DNA from: Manduca sexta
Taxonomy: Eukaryota; Arthropoda; Insecta; Lepidoptera; Sphingidae
NCBI RefSeq assembly: GCF_014839805.1
Contig: NC_051138.1
Coordinates: 6,384,983 to 6,448,982 of the forward strand
Direction of reading: 5' to 3'
Length of the DNA stretch: 64,000 nt
Below the pieces are notes generated by a model. It was not told the origin of the DNA and did no database searches. It was given only the letters and a program-made list of their open reading frames with translations. Positions within the stretch are counted from its first letter, which is position 1; each line of letters starts with the position of its first letter. Shown piece by piece: positions 47,061 to 58,698 of this stretch. The translations under genes were made by a program, and so were the position numbers.

Positions 47061-47674
47061 ATCGCGATTTCATTTATAAAAAATGTGAAGTCATCCTAGC
47101 GGAACCAAAATAATTAATTAAGTAAGTAAGTAAATTAATTTTGGTAATGCCACCTCAAGATGTCTGAGTACTAGAGATTATTTTATTACTAAACATAAAT
47201 AATACTATTATGTATCTTGAAAATCATGTAGTCCTCGTCTTATCACTAACTAAATAGTATTTGAGTTTAATTTAACAAGGTTTTAACAAGCCCGCATAAC
47301 TTCCAAAACTTCACCGTAATTTTCCTGAACAGAAATCTATCTGTATACCTACTTTTATGGACTAAAAGTATTGTTTTCATGTAGAATATACAGTCTAAAA
47401 AAAGCCTCTGGTAGTAATTTCGTCAATTATGCGTGTAAAATGTTAAAGTTTTACTTTTCATAAAAATAATTAGACAACCATCGTGCCATGAACGTGATAT
47501 TTTTTATATAACTGGACAAAATTAGTTGTATCGAAATGTGTTTATTAACTTTATTTTACCTTCTTTGTCGGCAACATTCTTTTTTGTGTATATTCGTGAC
47601 CTTTCCAATGAAATGTCATTCCCTTCCTTCTAAAATGAACAGTTATATAAAACTTTGAATCCTTCCTAGACAAA

Positions 47675-47970
47675 TTTCGGCCACGGCGGTCAATCTCAGC
47701 GGAGATCAGACTGGAATGCAGGAGATATTATTGTGAACAAGTGTGTGCAGGTGCATCTCTGTTTTTTCACTCTCATAGTCCGGTGAGACGCAATCCGACA
47801 AGACAGGAAACATTTCATGCACAGACCTAATGGCTTTACGTGCTTTCCGAGGCACGGGGATATCACACCGCCAACATCCTGATTTCGATCCAGGACGATC
47901 CCAAGACCTCAGCGCGGTAATCATACTTGTACAGCGTACATCTTACAACTACGCTACCGATGCAGTGAAA
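47675..47970 (-). repeat. tRNA-headed SINE family C, reverse copy
   Basis: Same order as 5415-5810 on the opposite strand: the complement of the head at the right (CTACGCTACCGATGCAG ending at 47966), the block complementary to GCCTCGGAAAGCACGTAAAG (about 47833-47852), and the complement of GGCCGAAATT at the left (about 47677). Diverged from the plus copy. Confidence 0.8.
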
Positions 47971-49911
47971 ACTTAAGTGTTTTTATAAAGAAAACATGTT
48001 GCTTTTCATGATCATTTTAAAATAAAAATTATTAAATTCTAATTGACGTCTTATTGGTTAAATTTACCCAATTTCAGTAAAATTAAACCTTGAAAAACGT
48101 GAACGGGTGAAAAATTACTTATGGTCTTCATGAAAACTGGGTAAGCAAGTTTTTAAACGTATGACAACATCATGTTTTACATAAGAAAATATCGGTATGA
48201 CTAAAAATTATCTTTATGTAATGTTACTAAGCATTAGAATAATGTTTTTTGGCGACAAGCGCAGTCAAATGCCATCCAATGTTTTGTAATTCAGACTTCA
48301 AGACGTTTTGATACTGGTTGCGAGAATTCATTTCGCAGCCTCACAATACTAGACGCTTGCTCGTCTCGTCTTTAATAAAAATATATATTGCAAGATCAAA
48401 CTAATCACGTCAGGATCCCGATTTATCCACATTTATTCCTACTTTTCCTTCATAAAATAAGACAATGCATTTACAAATAGAAATCTTTCTATAAATAAGT
48501 CGCCGATAAATAGCTTAGTCTGTGCAAAAGAAATGAGGAAGATTTTATCCTGCCTCGGAGGCATAACCTAGTTTAAAAGGTTTACAAACTATATTATTCT
48601 GTTTAAAGAATAATATTATTCCATATGACATAGGTATTTTTAACAAGGATATAGGATATATAAGATAGGAACTAACTTTCTAAATTTCTTTATAAACTTA
48701 AATTCCGGCATGTAGCCTTATATAATGAAAAAGCACGTAAGAAATTATAGTCATTTTCAAGCAATCGGACGCTACTATAAATTAGTATGAGTTTAACAAG
48801 ATATGCGTAAATTTGTAATCATAATATAACGCCAATTTAACTTCAACGTGACCTGGTGGATTAATTTTTTCAACAATAGACGCGCAAAGGGTAATAATCT
48901 TTACCCAACACCTGAAGCGAAAATATATTTTTATATTCTAGTAGCTAAATGGAGATACAGGGTACAATGAAGGTCAAAGCGATTTCACCCTGCTGTTTTT
49001 ACTTACACTTTTTCTACAACAAATGCTTTATTACAAGTACGTTTTATTCGTTTTCGCCGTAAATATGTATAGGTATACGCTGTAATCATATCTGTTTAAA
49101 TCACCAATGAAATGTCTCGAAAGTCGAATGTCCACTACTGTCCACTATTAGATATTCAAATAAACGTTCTTTACAGATTTTATCTCGTTTTTTTTTTATT
49201 CAATTCTCACTCCTGAAGTGTCGAAGACCCTTCCTATAAAACTGGCAGCGTGTCTATATATTTCTTTAAATCGTAGGTGTTTGTAGCCGGTGGTGAAATT
49301 TTACATGACCCACTTACTCCTTTCCTGGCCTTGCTTAGAAAAATAATCATTCGTATTATTCTGAACAGTTGTATGTTTCATTAATTGAAGTGATCACTGG
49401 CTATTTTCACTCTGGGGAGTGTACCGCCAACCTACGATAAATGAAAAGGGAAACTATGCACCCGCTAATAATCAGGAAATCGTACATTTATCGTCAAACG
49501 TTAACGAAAGGGGGGTTAGACTACGATTACCGACAACGCTCTAGCCACACGGATAGCAGCATATTATCTGATCATTCACGTCGCGTTGATTTTCTGTGCT
49601 TATAACCTTGCGCGAGACGCATCCATGTAGACTAAACTGTAGATGTGCCTTTACCAGTTTTCCTTATGATAATTACTATAGAAATCACACTGTATTATAT
49701 AATTTAAATTATGTCCAATATTTTACTTAATGTTAGGTGTGGTTGCCTGTAAATGGATCGAATAATTTAAGAGCTTTTTTTAATGTGTAGCCCACTAGCG
49801 GTACAAATCATAGTAACACCTTTTTCGGTACACAAGGGTTGACAAAGTAAATTTAGGTACATGTCGCCAGCTATGAATTCTCATATAATACGAGAGCTAC
49901 CTAGCAAGAAT
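47971..49911. other. Intronic AT-rich sequence, nothing recognised
   Basis: No coding frame or shared repeat noticed in about 1.9 kb. Confidence 0.45.
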
Positions 49912-49938
49912 TAATACGTTAACATTGTTAACGTATTA
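49912..49938. repeat. Perfect 12-bp palindrome with a 3-base loop
   Basis: TAATACGTTAAC, then ATT, then GTTAACGTATTA. It could form a tight hairpin or be a dyad site; no function can be assigned. Confidence 0.6.
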
Positions 49939-50174
49939 GTTTCGTTTAAGCAATTTTTGTATAGGCATTTTAATAGCAATCTAGAGTACCATCATGATCG
50001 TTAGTCACAGGATGTCCCCGGTTCAACATGGGCCTCTCAAAAAATGTCCATATTCGCTCTAGAGCATACTTGAAATTTAAGTTTTTATCCGAGATGTGAA
50101 TATTAGGCGCATTTAAATTTGAATAATAATGATTATGTTAAAACGAATGTTAGTAATTACATAAAAAGTATTTT

Positions 50175-50310
50175 TTCGGTTTTTATCGCATTTTTTTAGA
50201 TAGTGATTTTCTCGCATCAGTGTCGTGACATGGTCCGACAAGGCTGAAAGCTGCAGTCTTCGAAACGTCGGGAGAAAATCATAATATAAAAAATCGCGAT
50301 AAAATCCGAA
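50175..50310. mobile_element. Short hairpin repeat (MITE-like)
   Basis: Outer arms 50175-50198 and 50287-50310 pair at 21 of 24 positions. A second inner pair GATTTTCTC (50205-50213) and GAGAAAATC (50272-50280) is perfect. The centre holds GGCTGAAAGCTGCAGTCTTC and GAAACGTCGGG. Confidence 0.6.
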
Positions 50311-51256
50311 ACACTGTTTTATTTCGATGCGAATATTAAATCGTGTAATCATAGGCAAGAGTGTGTCAAAATGTAAAGAAAACAATAGCCCGTGTCTTTT
50401 TAATGTGTGGTTTCTTCTAACGAATACTAAATGCGATAACTTACTCGATACGAATACTGTACTTTAATGCGTAAATTCCTCTTTATACTATAGAAGCTTG
50501 TAATATACAAAATCCTTGTTTGCTCGACCTTGTAAGAAAATAATAATGAGCGACCGTATTCATACTAAACATAATACTTTATGAATCCAATGGAGCCCCG
50601 AAGTTAATCAATCATAAGGAAAATTCATTTGAGCAGCACACAAAATAATGAAAGGAATATTTAAAGCAATTCTTACGAAACTTTATTGTGTTAAGAATGG
50701 TGTCAATCATACTATAAAACTTGCTTACACTACCTGGATTTAACATAATTTAGGATTGTCGTTTCCTTTTAGCAAAGGAAACACTCAATACTTACTGCAT
50801 TTAGAGCTCTGTTAGTGTACCTAATGCTTTGTGAAAAGTTTATTTAGAATAATATCCCCCTAAATCCGCTACTTACTCCCTAAACCCACACAGTTCTAAA
50901 ATGCTTTTTTTGTTTTACTTATAGCTTAGGATAGCTGTTTCTCCACTGGAGCTAGGATATAAATGCAGTGTTACGTGCAGCGTACTCTATAATATCGAAC
51001 GAAGGAATATAGCGCATCTTTTGGTGGTAGTCAAAATTATGCCGGCCTGCCTGCCTTTAAAACTAAGAGAATTTAGGATCATACTAGTCTAGTGCGAGAA
51101 TTCAATGGGATACAAAATATTATTAACTGGACTACTTTTCCACTAGACTCCGAATTCAAATAAATCCGATAAATTATATTTATGTATTGACGTTATTCTT
51201 GTCACTCGATACATCTATAAAAATGTACCCAACAAAATCAAACGCGGTAAAACTCA

Positions 51257-51561
51257 TTAAGGTTATAGCTTAAGGTCCATTTTTCATACATTTTGTTTCA
51301 CCTTTAATCTGGGTAACTAAACAAGTATTGACAAGTAAAGAATTTAAATTCGCGTCTAGTTAGTGATTAGTTCTCGCAGTTGAAAGAAAAACGTAAAAAT
51401 AATTAATATGCATGGATATTTCGGCCTTTAAAATTTCGTCGTATTAAATTTTAAAGAACTAGACGTGAATTTAAATTCTTTACTTGTCAATACTTGTTTA
51501 GTTACCCAGATTAAAGGTGAAACAAAATATTTAAAAAATGGACCTTAAGCTATAACCTTAA
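51257..51561. mobile_element. Long-palindrome MITE bounded by TTAA
   Basis: The left arm (51257-51361) and right arm (51457-51561) are near-perfect reverse complements over about 105 bp, with only a few mismatches (near 51285-51292 and at 51351). The outermost bases are TTAA on both sides, then GGTTATAGCTTAAGGTCC and its complement. The loop is about 95 bp. TTAA ends suggest a piggyBac-mobilised MITE. Non-coding. Confidence 0.85.
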
Positions 51562-52154
51562 GAAGCATGGATGTCATTTATTTTCAAGTGTCAGTATTCA
51601 CTCGGACCTTACCGCATGTTTTACTATATTCCATTAATCAAAGCCATTGCTGTTTTATGCTTAAATTTTATTTCGGTTTAAATTTTTTATAAAAATGCAT
51701 AAGGTTTGTCCGATTCGATTATCGTATGCCGTAATATCTTATGTTTCTGTGATTAAATAAACATCATTGATAAATTAATATTTCCTTTAATGTTTTTTTA
51801 ATACAATAGAATTAATTTATGTTAGTTGTAAAGTAGTGTTCGATAATGTACAACGCCCGAAATAAGAATACCAACATGCAATCATACACCCAAAGCTTTC
51901 TTGCCAAACACATGTCAAAAACAACACCGACTGTCTCCAAGATATCGCCGCAGTAACTACTGTTTGACAACATGATGATAGCGTACCTACAAACGTCATT
52001 TCTAGGTAAATTGCATACGGAAATTCCGCAAGTCACTTCCTTTGGGGTGAGTGCGAGGTGACGACGATTTGTTGCCCCACACTATCGAGTTGACAGTCAA
52101 CCAAATACCATTTATTTGTATTTAAATATTAGTTCGTTTAAATTTAAGTTGTGG

Positions 52155-52345
52155 TTTTATTTGTAAGCCAGATAGCGACCAACGTACACAAAAAATACTT
52201 GTAGCCCTCAGAAGTACGTCGCGTTCAAGGATCAGTCAACGTATATCCAGTTTCAAACGCGCTGACATAATTGTGTCGACTGGCGAGGAGTAATCGTCTC
52301 TTGTCACTCTACACTTTATCCGAACCCTACTTCAATTAAGGACAC
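52155..52345 (+). repeat. Interspersed repeat F (second plus copy)
   Basis: Shares GCCAGATAGCGACCAACGTACAC, split by small changes, then GTCGCGTTCAAGGATCAGTC, GTATATCCAGTTTCAAACGC and GACATAATTGTGTCGACTGG with the other copies. More diverged at its right end. Confidence 0.65.
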
Positions 52346-53240
52346 TTTATTTATCCCGTTTCCGTGCCCCTATAAACATAAAAATAAAGTTCAAGTTAAA
52401 TTAACGACGATATCCAATATACAACGTATGTAGTCAAAATCAGTCAATTTTCTATCTTAGATTCAAGCGTCCGTCTAATTTTAAATAAGTGTTTTTTCCT
52501 ATAACGACGGACGAGTTATCTATTCCCACGTTCCCTTACGTTGTATAAATATGGAGGCTGAATAAAATATTTGAATACTTACATTTATTTTACTTGCATT
52601 TTCTATATTTAATATTATGATAATGGACATTTGAATATTATAACTTTGAAAAAATTGGTCATTGATTTTTCTATCTCCAGTAAAATGAAACCGACGATAG
52701 ATAAAATTTAGAATATCACCATAAAATTGTCGTCACTTGCTATAATATGATTAATTTATAATCAGGTGCCTCACCTTTAGTTATAAAAAATAAAATAACA
52801 AAGAAGCTATTAAAAGTTATTTTATTTAAACCCAAACTTTAGACGTTCAGAATTTCATTTTATTTTTAGGTAATTTATAAAAGACCTCTTTTCCGCTTTA
52901 ATTATCTCGGATTAAATGGCTTGCAAACATGAGTGATAAGAAAAGAAAAAGCGGAACGATATTCCTTCTATTATTTCTAATTACAAACCAAAAATATGTG
53001 CTTCGAAGTTTAATTTAAAGTTACGTATTCAAAGAAATCGCTTCAATAGTTTTTAAATACTTGTAGTATCGGTTCGCATTGAAAAACTTAATTATAATAT
53101 TACAATGTATTTCTAAGACAATAATTGATGACATATTTACCTACCAAACGAAATTTAGTTCCGTCATATATGAATCCGAAAGTTGGTAGTATAATTTCTA
53201 AACAAAGGCAACTAAGTTATTATTCTAATAAGGATCTTAC

Positions 53241-53329
53241 CGGTCATCGTAAACGAACCCGGCGTCGAGCGTGTTGTAATAAAGTAAAAAGGCCAGCAGC
53301 ACGCTCGCTGCCGTCACCCAATGGTCCAT
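53241..53329 (-). CDS. TMTC-family protein O-mannosyltransferase, first coding exon
   Basis: Reading down from ATG at 53329, 29 codons plus two bases give MDHWVTAASVLLAFLLYYNT followed by LDAGFVYDD. This is the typical TMTC start: a short N-terminus, the first membrane helix (about residues 6-18) and the luminal Tyr-Asp-Asp motif; acidic residues in this first luminal loop are thought to be catalytic in GT-C enzymes. The donor is CG|GTAAGATCC. Joined in phase to 38495-39302 it gives YDD-RRAI, as expected for the family. The exon probably extends 5' to an acceptor TGTTTTTGTTCCAG ending at 53373, so 53330-53372 would be 5' UTR and at least one upstream non-coding exon would exist. A 6-residue upstream ATG frame (53369-53349) lies in that leader. 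Confidence 0.93.
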
Positions 53330-53598
53330 ATTGACCTTTCTCTTCTACGTCAGCGTTGAATCGACCACATTTCTGGAACAAAAACATTATCAAATCTATG
53401 CTAATTTTGTAAGTATGTGACGATATTATGATATAATCATTCATGGATAAAAGTAACTAAAAAGCTAATGTTATATTGCGTTATGCTAAGAATAAACTGG
53501 GCAATTCTAAAGGCGAAAAAATATACTGTTTGCTCGCGGTTTCACCGGATTTGATTCGTGATCGGTGTGTTCGGCGTGTTTCTAATGACGCAGTTTTA

Positions 53599-53715
53599 TC
53601 TACACTATTATATATCAACGGGTTTGTTTATTTGTTGGAACACGCTAATCTCAGGAACTACTGGTTAGAATTGAAAAATTCTTTTAGTGTTAGATAGTCC
53701 ATTTATCGAGGAAGG
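53599..53715 (+). mobile_element. Helitron-like 5' end fragment
   Basis: A|TCTACACTATTATATATCAA, then GAACACGCTAATCTCAGGAA, CTACTGGTTAGAATTG and GTTAGATAGTCC correspond to the 5' part of the Helitron at 28360-28987. It lies in the probable 5'-UTR intron of TMTC. Confidence 0.65.
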
Positions 53716-53759
53716 TAATGTAACATCACACTATAATAAATACATATATAGAAAGAGAA

Positions 53760-53955
53760 TTAATGCGACTCTGTTCGATTCGGCTCGACGAGCCTGGTCG
53801 ACGCCGTTGTAAGGTCGCTACCATCGCTTCGGAACGTGTTGCGGTATGAGCGCAGTGCGGTGGCGGTGCGGTGCTGTGGTTCCAGCTTTGTAAAAACCTG
53901 ACAAGGCACAATATACCGTGCAGCGCCGCGCGGGTTGCGGTCACATCGGCAAATT
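53760..53955 (-). promoter_or_regulatory. Candidate TMTC promoter / 5' UTR, GC-rich block
   Basis: A CpG-rich block (for example CAGCGCCGCGCGGGTTGCGG, 53921-53940) 430-630 bp upstream of the first coding exon, in otherwise AT-rich DNA. A leader exon is expected here because the first coding exon has a 3' splice site before its ATG. No TATA box or start site can be named with confidence. Confidence 0.4.
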
Positions 53956-55273
53956 TGATCGACGTATTAAAACTGACTTATTGTCGACCAAATATTATAT
54001 TTAACTCTCGACCACGATGTACCAAAGACTTATGAAATTTTAGAAACAAGAACAAATATAATGCTCTTTTTAACCGAGCTTTAATTAACCCCTAACTTCT
54101 GAGTGGTGCGACGACGGCCTGTTGCGTTGGGTCGCCGCGCTGCACTTTAATTATGAATGAAAACAGTCATCAAGGCTCTAACGATGTTCTAAGTACTACT
54201 ACTGGCGTCATTTAGGTGTGACAGGAGAACAGATTTCAACAACAAGTAACAATTAGTATTACCAATAAAAAACGTATACCGTAACCGAACCAACTACCAA
54301 AACAAACAAAAACATTTGAATAAAGAATATTAAACACAGAAACTGAAATTATCCCGTTAGCCGCAGAATATTATATTCAAAGGCGTAGTTACAAATCACA
54401 TTGAAAAGCTGTAAAAGTTCTTTCATTTGAAACATTATTCATGTCATGTCACCGCGGCCAGATTTAGGTTACGTTCCATCTAGCTTTCATTGTTGTCAAA
54501 CATATTTTCATTATCAAATGGATATTTATACACCTAAAAATTCTAATACCACAAGTATTAGTCAAGACACAACGTTTCACTAGTTTGCTATTGATGAATA
54601 GGTATAAAACACTGTATATTTTTTTATTGCCAGTATTTGGCTAACCAAAACTACCTATGGTAAAATCCGTTTCATGTTGAACTTTCCGTCAAAATAAATA
54701 ACGGGACGTAGATGCAACATAGCGCATTCAATGAGAGAAATATACCTAGATTGCAAAAACTAAGCTATATTCTATAACAAGTTAATATTTAAATATCCAA
54801 ACACCGATAATTTTATCAGTGTCTATTAAAAAAGATTTTAATTACTGATTTTAAATATTAACGTCGGAGAGCTCATTGGACGTTTTAATTGAGAACATTT
54901 TTCGTGTCGACTCAATCATGCGTCTCTGGCTTCCCATGTTCTCATAAAAATTGCAACAGTTAATAGATTCATGTTCAAACTGTACATTTTACTACTTATC
55001 TTCGCAAAATTAAAATATTTTGTGAAACTTTGAACTTAATACATGAAGCCATCCGATGCTGTCTCATTGAAGTGAAAGACGATTCTGAATATTCCGTTTT
55101 TTTTAATTCCCACAGAAGATGGCTTTATAGACTTTTCATTAATGCTTTTAGAAAGGTTAAAAGTATAAACGTCAACGATCTGCAAGTTGCTGACGAGATT
55201 AAATATTTGTTTGTTATCCGATGAACGAAAAGCAGAACAATGTTAATTACACCTTTAAAATGTCATAATAATA
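53956..55273. other. Upstream non-coding DNA, nothing recognised
   Basis: A second smaller GC-richer patch lies near 54103-54150. A 64-codon frame (55030-55224) has no recognised domain. Confidence 0.4.
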
Positions 55274-55377
55274 TAAGCCAACGTGGTAGACTAAGGCCTA
55301 ATCCCTCTTAGTGGTAGAGGAGGCCGGTAGCCAATAGTGGGACATTATATAATACAGGGCTGATATTATAGTTATTA
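55274..55377 (+). repeat. SINE family B, tail only
   Basis: It starts CCAACGTGGTAGACTAAGGC, continues CCTAATCCCTCTTAGTGG and ends TATAATACAGGGCTGATATT plus a few AT bases. Strongly 5'-truncated. Confidence 0.8.
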
Positions 55378-55698
55378 TCTATATATATATATATATATAA
55401 AATAAAGTGGTTTTAGTTACAGTATTTATAACTCACGAACGGATGAACCGATTTGGCTGAAAATTGGTGGAGAGGTAGCTTAGAACCAGGAGACGGTCAT
55501 AGGATACATACATACATTTTTATCCCGTTCCCACGGGAACGGGACGTGACATGACACATAGTATAAGAAGGCAAAATTTGCTATTGAGATAGTATAAGAC
55601 CCTGGGAAGGTTATAGGCTACTATCCCGGGAAAATATATAGTGGGACTTTTATCCCGTAAAACTCCTTTACGCGGGCGAAGCCGCGAGCAAAAGCTAG
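55378..55698 (+). mobile_element. Helitron-like non-autonomous element, 321 bp
   Basis: It starts A|TC at 55378 with a TA microsatellite, has the ACGGATGAACCGATTTGGCT block, a palindromic CCCGTTCCCACGGGAACGGG (about 55524-55543), and ends TTACGCGGGCGAAGCCGCGA-GCAAAAG-CTAG|T at 55698. Hairpin, CTAG end and A/T insertion site are all present. Confidence 0.85.
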
Positions 55699-57753
55699 TA
55701 TATTATATAATCTAACTGCTAGTAATGGCCTTTCTTTAACTACTAGAGAAATATACAAAGATCTGTGCCTTATTTCTTCTTTGTGTCTACATTCTAAACA
55801 CCGTTTGTAATTAATATTTTAATAATTATAATATTTTAGTCTTCCGAATATAAGACATGGAATAAATAAGAATATAAGGTTTCGGTCGCCTGTCCCAGTG
55901 TCATTGGACTTGCTTGCGTGCTAGAAGCTGTATTTACAGGCAAATTCAAAAGCGCCTGCAAAAGGCTCCGTCGCGAAGGTGGGTCTCACAACCGGGACAT
56001 CTATTCAGACGAACCGTGTGCGCTACTCAGAAATATTTTCCATATCTCAATTATTAAGAAGGTTTTTTATGAAATTTATAATTATCAAAGATTATAGATT
56101 TTTTCCTAAAACTTAAAAAGGTACGACTAAAAATACTTATAGTCCTCTATCTACTAAAATCTAGTAATGTATTTGACCTCTAAATGTGTACTCTACTTAA
56201 ACATTTATATTAAACATTTTGTATAGAAATGTTAAAGTAATCTAAACCTGACAATAATCTATAAAAATATATTCAGCTTTATATAGCATACATTCTGAAT
56301 GTCAGAAAGACTGATTGAGAAATATACTCAGCGCCTAAGTCGTTTGTCGTAAGAATTCTTGCTGAAATTAAGATCGGAGTAGGAGCCCTGTGCACAGCGA
56401 AAATCGTCACAAAGTAGGCCCAGCTTTATTACGGTTGTCGAAGTGAAGCTATAATTTTGTTCATTTTATCTCTGTGACATTACGGCTGCCGACCTAATTG
56501 ACTTTGTTGGTTAATAGTAGGTACGCTCGATGGAAATTGGTACATTACCTTCACATAAATATGAAAATGACAAAGGAAATTGTCCCTGACACGGCAGCCG
56601 AGATACAAGTTTCATTTTTCTCGAAGTTCCTTTGTTATTGTTTTTTTCTTTATGTAAATACAATTCAATACTTAAATCGAAAAAAAGAACTACTCTACGT
56701 GGAACAACGGAAAGAACTTAAACACTATGTACTTACTTAAGAACAAATAATGGGTTTAATTTCCAATTATGTGTCTACGGCATTCGGCATCTATAATACC
56801 AATTAGAAAAACCCTCAATGCAATCCCAGCTATGGCATTTTAATATACATTGTTTACTGATTTAATAAAATGCTATACTATTTTTATATTCGCGATACTG
56901 TTGTTAAATAAAATTGTAGAAATATAATTGTTGGTAATAAGTATTATACTAATCAGTCAAGCAGTTACAATTCCTGCTAGTCGACAGCTCCCTATACTTG
57001 GATAAAGTAGATCAAATATTAGTCAGTGAACATAATATTATATTTTTAAGTCTTTAATCATTTAAATTATTTGTGTGAAAAATTTAAATAATTAATACAT
57101 ATTTTGTTTTAAATACTTCTTGAAAATTAAATGCACCAATTGAACGCACCATTTAATTGACGGATTAACCGAAATGTTTGCAAAGGAATATCATGACTCG
57201 TAAATATTTTAATGTTCAATATAATTAATTAAATACACCGAACAATTTATTGAATCTTATTTATATATATTTTAAGGTTGACCAAACCACATTCTATCGG
57301 GATCCCGTGTATTACAAATACGCTTTGCTACGTAGATAATCTAATAGGAGTAATAACTCTTTGTTCGTTTATTTCGAGATGAACCGGCTTGGAGCAAATA
57401 AAGTCTGGCCTGCCGACCGAGAGTAGACAAAGGAGCCGATCAAGTAAATAGCGGCGCACCGAACTTACCACATTCTTTCAAGTCATTGCATTTGGCTTGA
57501 TTATAGAGATACATTAAAGGAATTCCGATATAGACTGCTCGTTTACAATGCTGTTCGTATAACATACTTTTACCGCGATGTAAGTTTACGCACTATTTTA
57601 AGAATTGATATAGCAATATAATTACTGGGCTTTATATAGGTAATTTACGTCAAGGAAGACTACACTATGAAATCGACAAATGCTGAAGCAAGCAGTGTTA
57701 GTAACCTAAATGTTTTGTTTGTGTACTAAAAATGCTTCTCAGCAATAAATTGA
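55699..57753. other. Non-coding stretch, nothing recognised
   Basis: About 2 kb. An 80-codon frame at 56498-56740 has no domain. Very AT-rich near 57040-57270. Confidence 0.4.
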
Positions 57754-57935
57754 CTGAGAGGGATTAGGCCTTAGTCTACCACGCTGACCCAGTGCGGATT
57801 GATAGACTTCACACATCCTCGAATGTTCCCTATAGAGAATTTTTCAGGTATGCAGGTTTCCTCACGATAGTAGAGGAGGCCCGTGCCCAACAGTAGGACA
57901 ATATATAATACAGGGCTGATATATTATTATTATTT
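57754..57935. repeat. SINE family B copy with inverted 5' part
   Basis: 57754-57867 is the family B body on the minus strand (complement of CGTGAGGAAACCTGCATACC down to CCTAATCCCTCTCAG). 57868-57935 is the tail on the plus strand (AGTAGAGGAGGCCCGTGC to AATACAGGGCTGATATATT). The two parts meet at the point where they adjoin in a normal copy. Confidence 0.85.
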
Positions 57936-58698
57936 ATTAATAAATTGACAGTATTTACGCGACACCTAAGTCTCACGCGGCACCGCTCATGTTACATCCG
58001 TTTTTAGGGGAAAAAGAAGTCTGTAGCACTTAGCAATAATATAACATTGGAAGAATTCAGAGAATCGAATCAGCAATATCAATGATTACCTCGTGTATAC
58101 AAGATTCAAACATACGTTACCTAAATTTAATAGTGTAAATAACAAACAAATTTATCTTGGATGAACCCAACATAACCCACGCCAACCGCGAACACCGTGA
58201 GACTGGCAGGAAATGCTGAATCCAATAAACCTCAAGCCCAATACTAAGTGGTGAAAATAAAACCAAAACAGTTACACATCGGGATCACAAACACTCTCAT
58301 CTCTCCACTACGTTGCGTCTTTCACACAAGATTAACGCTCAATTCTAAAGGTAAACGCCGTTTCAAAAGCTATAAATTTCCCGACGCGGCTCGTTTCGCC
58401 CACGAGAACGCACAAATTTATCGGAAATTAGTATCTACTACAAACTCAACCGGAATGAATAGACACGGTTGTGTTACCTCAGCAGAATGTATATTACCCA
58501 GTATTAGATGTATATGCAAAAAACTCCCTTAGTCCCGCGTTACGTAGGCACATTTTGACAAACCCTTCGGATCGTATATTTTATATTTGTCAACGGTGAT
58601 AAATAATTCATTACATTTTCGCGAATGCAAACAATTGTTATAAGAAGCCTGTTTTAATTCGATGTCGTGTTACATACATCCTTTATTCTCGTTTATAT
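57936..58698. other. Non-coding spacer, nothing recognised
   Basis: A 94-codon plus frame (58248-58532) has no recognised domain and no splice context. Confidence 0.4.

Larger units (their letters stand above)
39303..53240 (-). other. TMTC intron 1 (13.9 kb)
   Basis: It lies between donor CG|GTAAGATCC (53231-53240) and acceptor TTTTCGCAG (ends 39303). The split codon is phase 2: two bases from exon 1, one from exon 2. It holds the repeats listed separately (44757, 45184, 45910, 47675, 50175, 51257, 52155), a GC island (46421-47060) and otherwise AT-rich DNA. The open frame at 40926-41138 (minus, 70 codons) ends near a donor-like CCAG|GTAAGA but has an in-frame stop before it and no recognised domain. 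Confidence 0.88.

Noticed and set aside
51812..52036. Two overlapping minus-strand frames (74 and 60 codons)
   Set aside because: They are in different registers of the same AT-rich stretch and neither shows a domain; random open length.
55379..55400. TA microsatellite as an independent feature
   Set aside because: It is the 5' end of the Helitron at 55378-55698 rather than a separate array.
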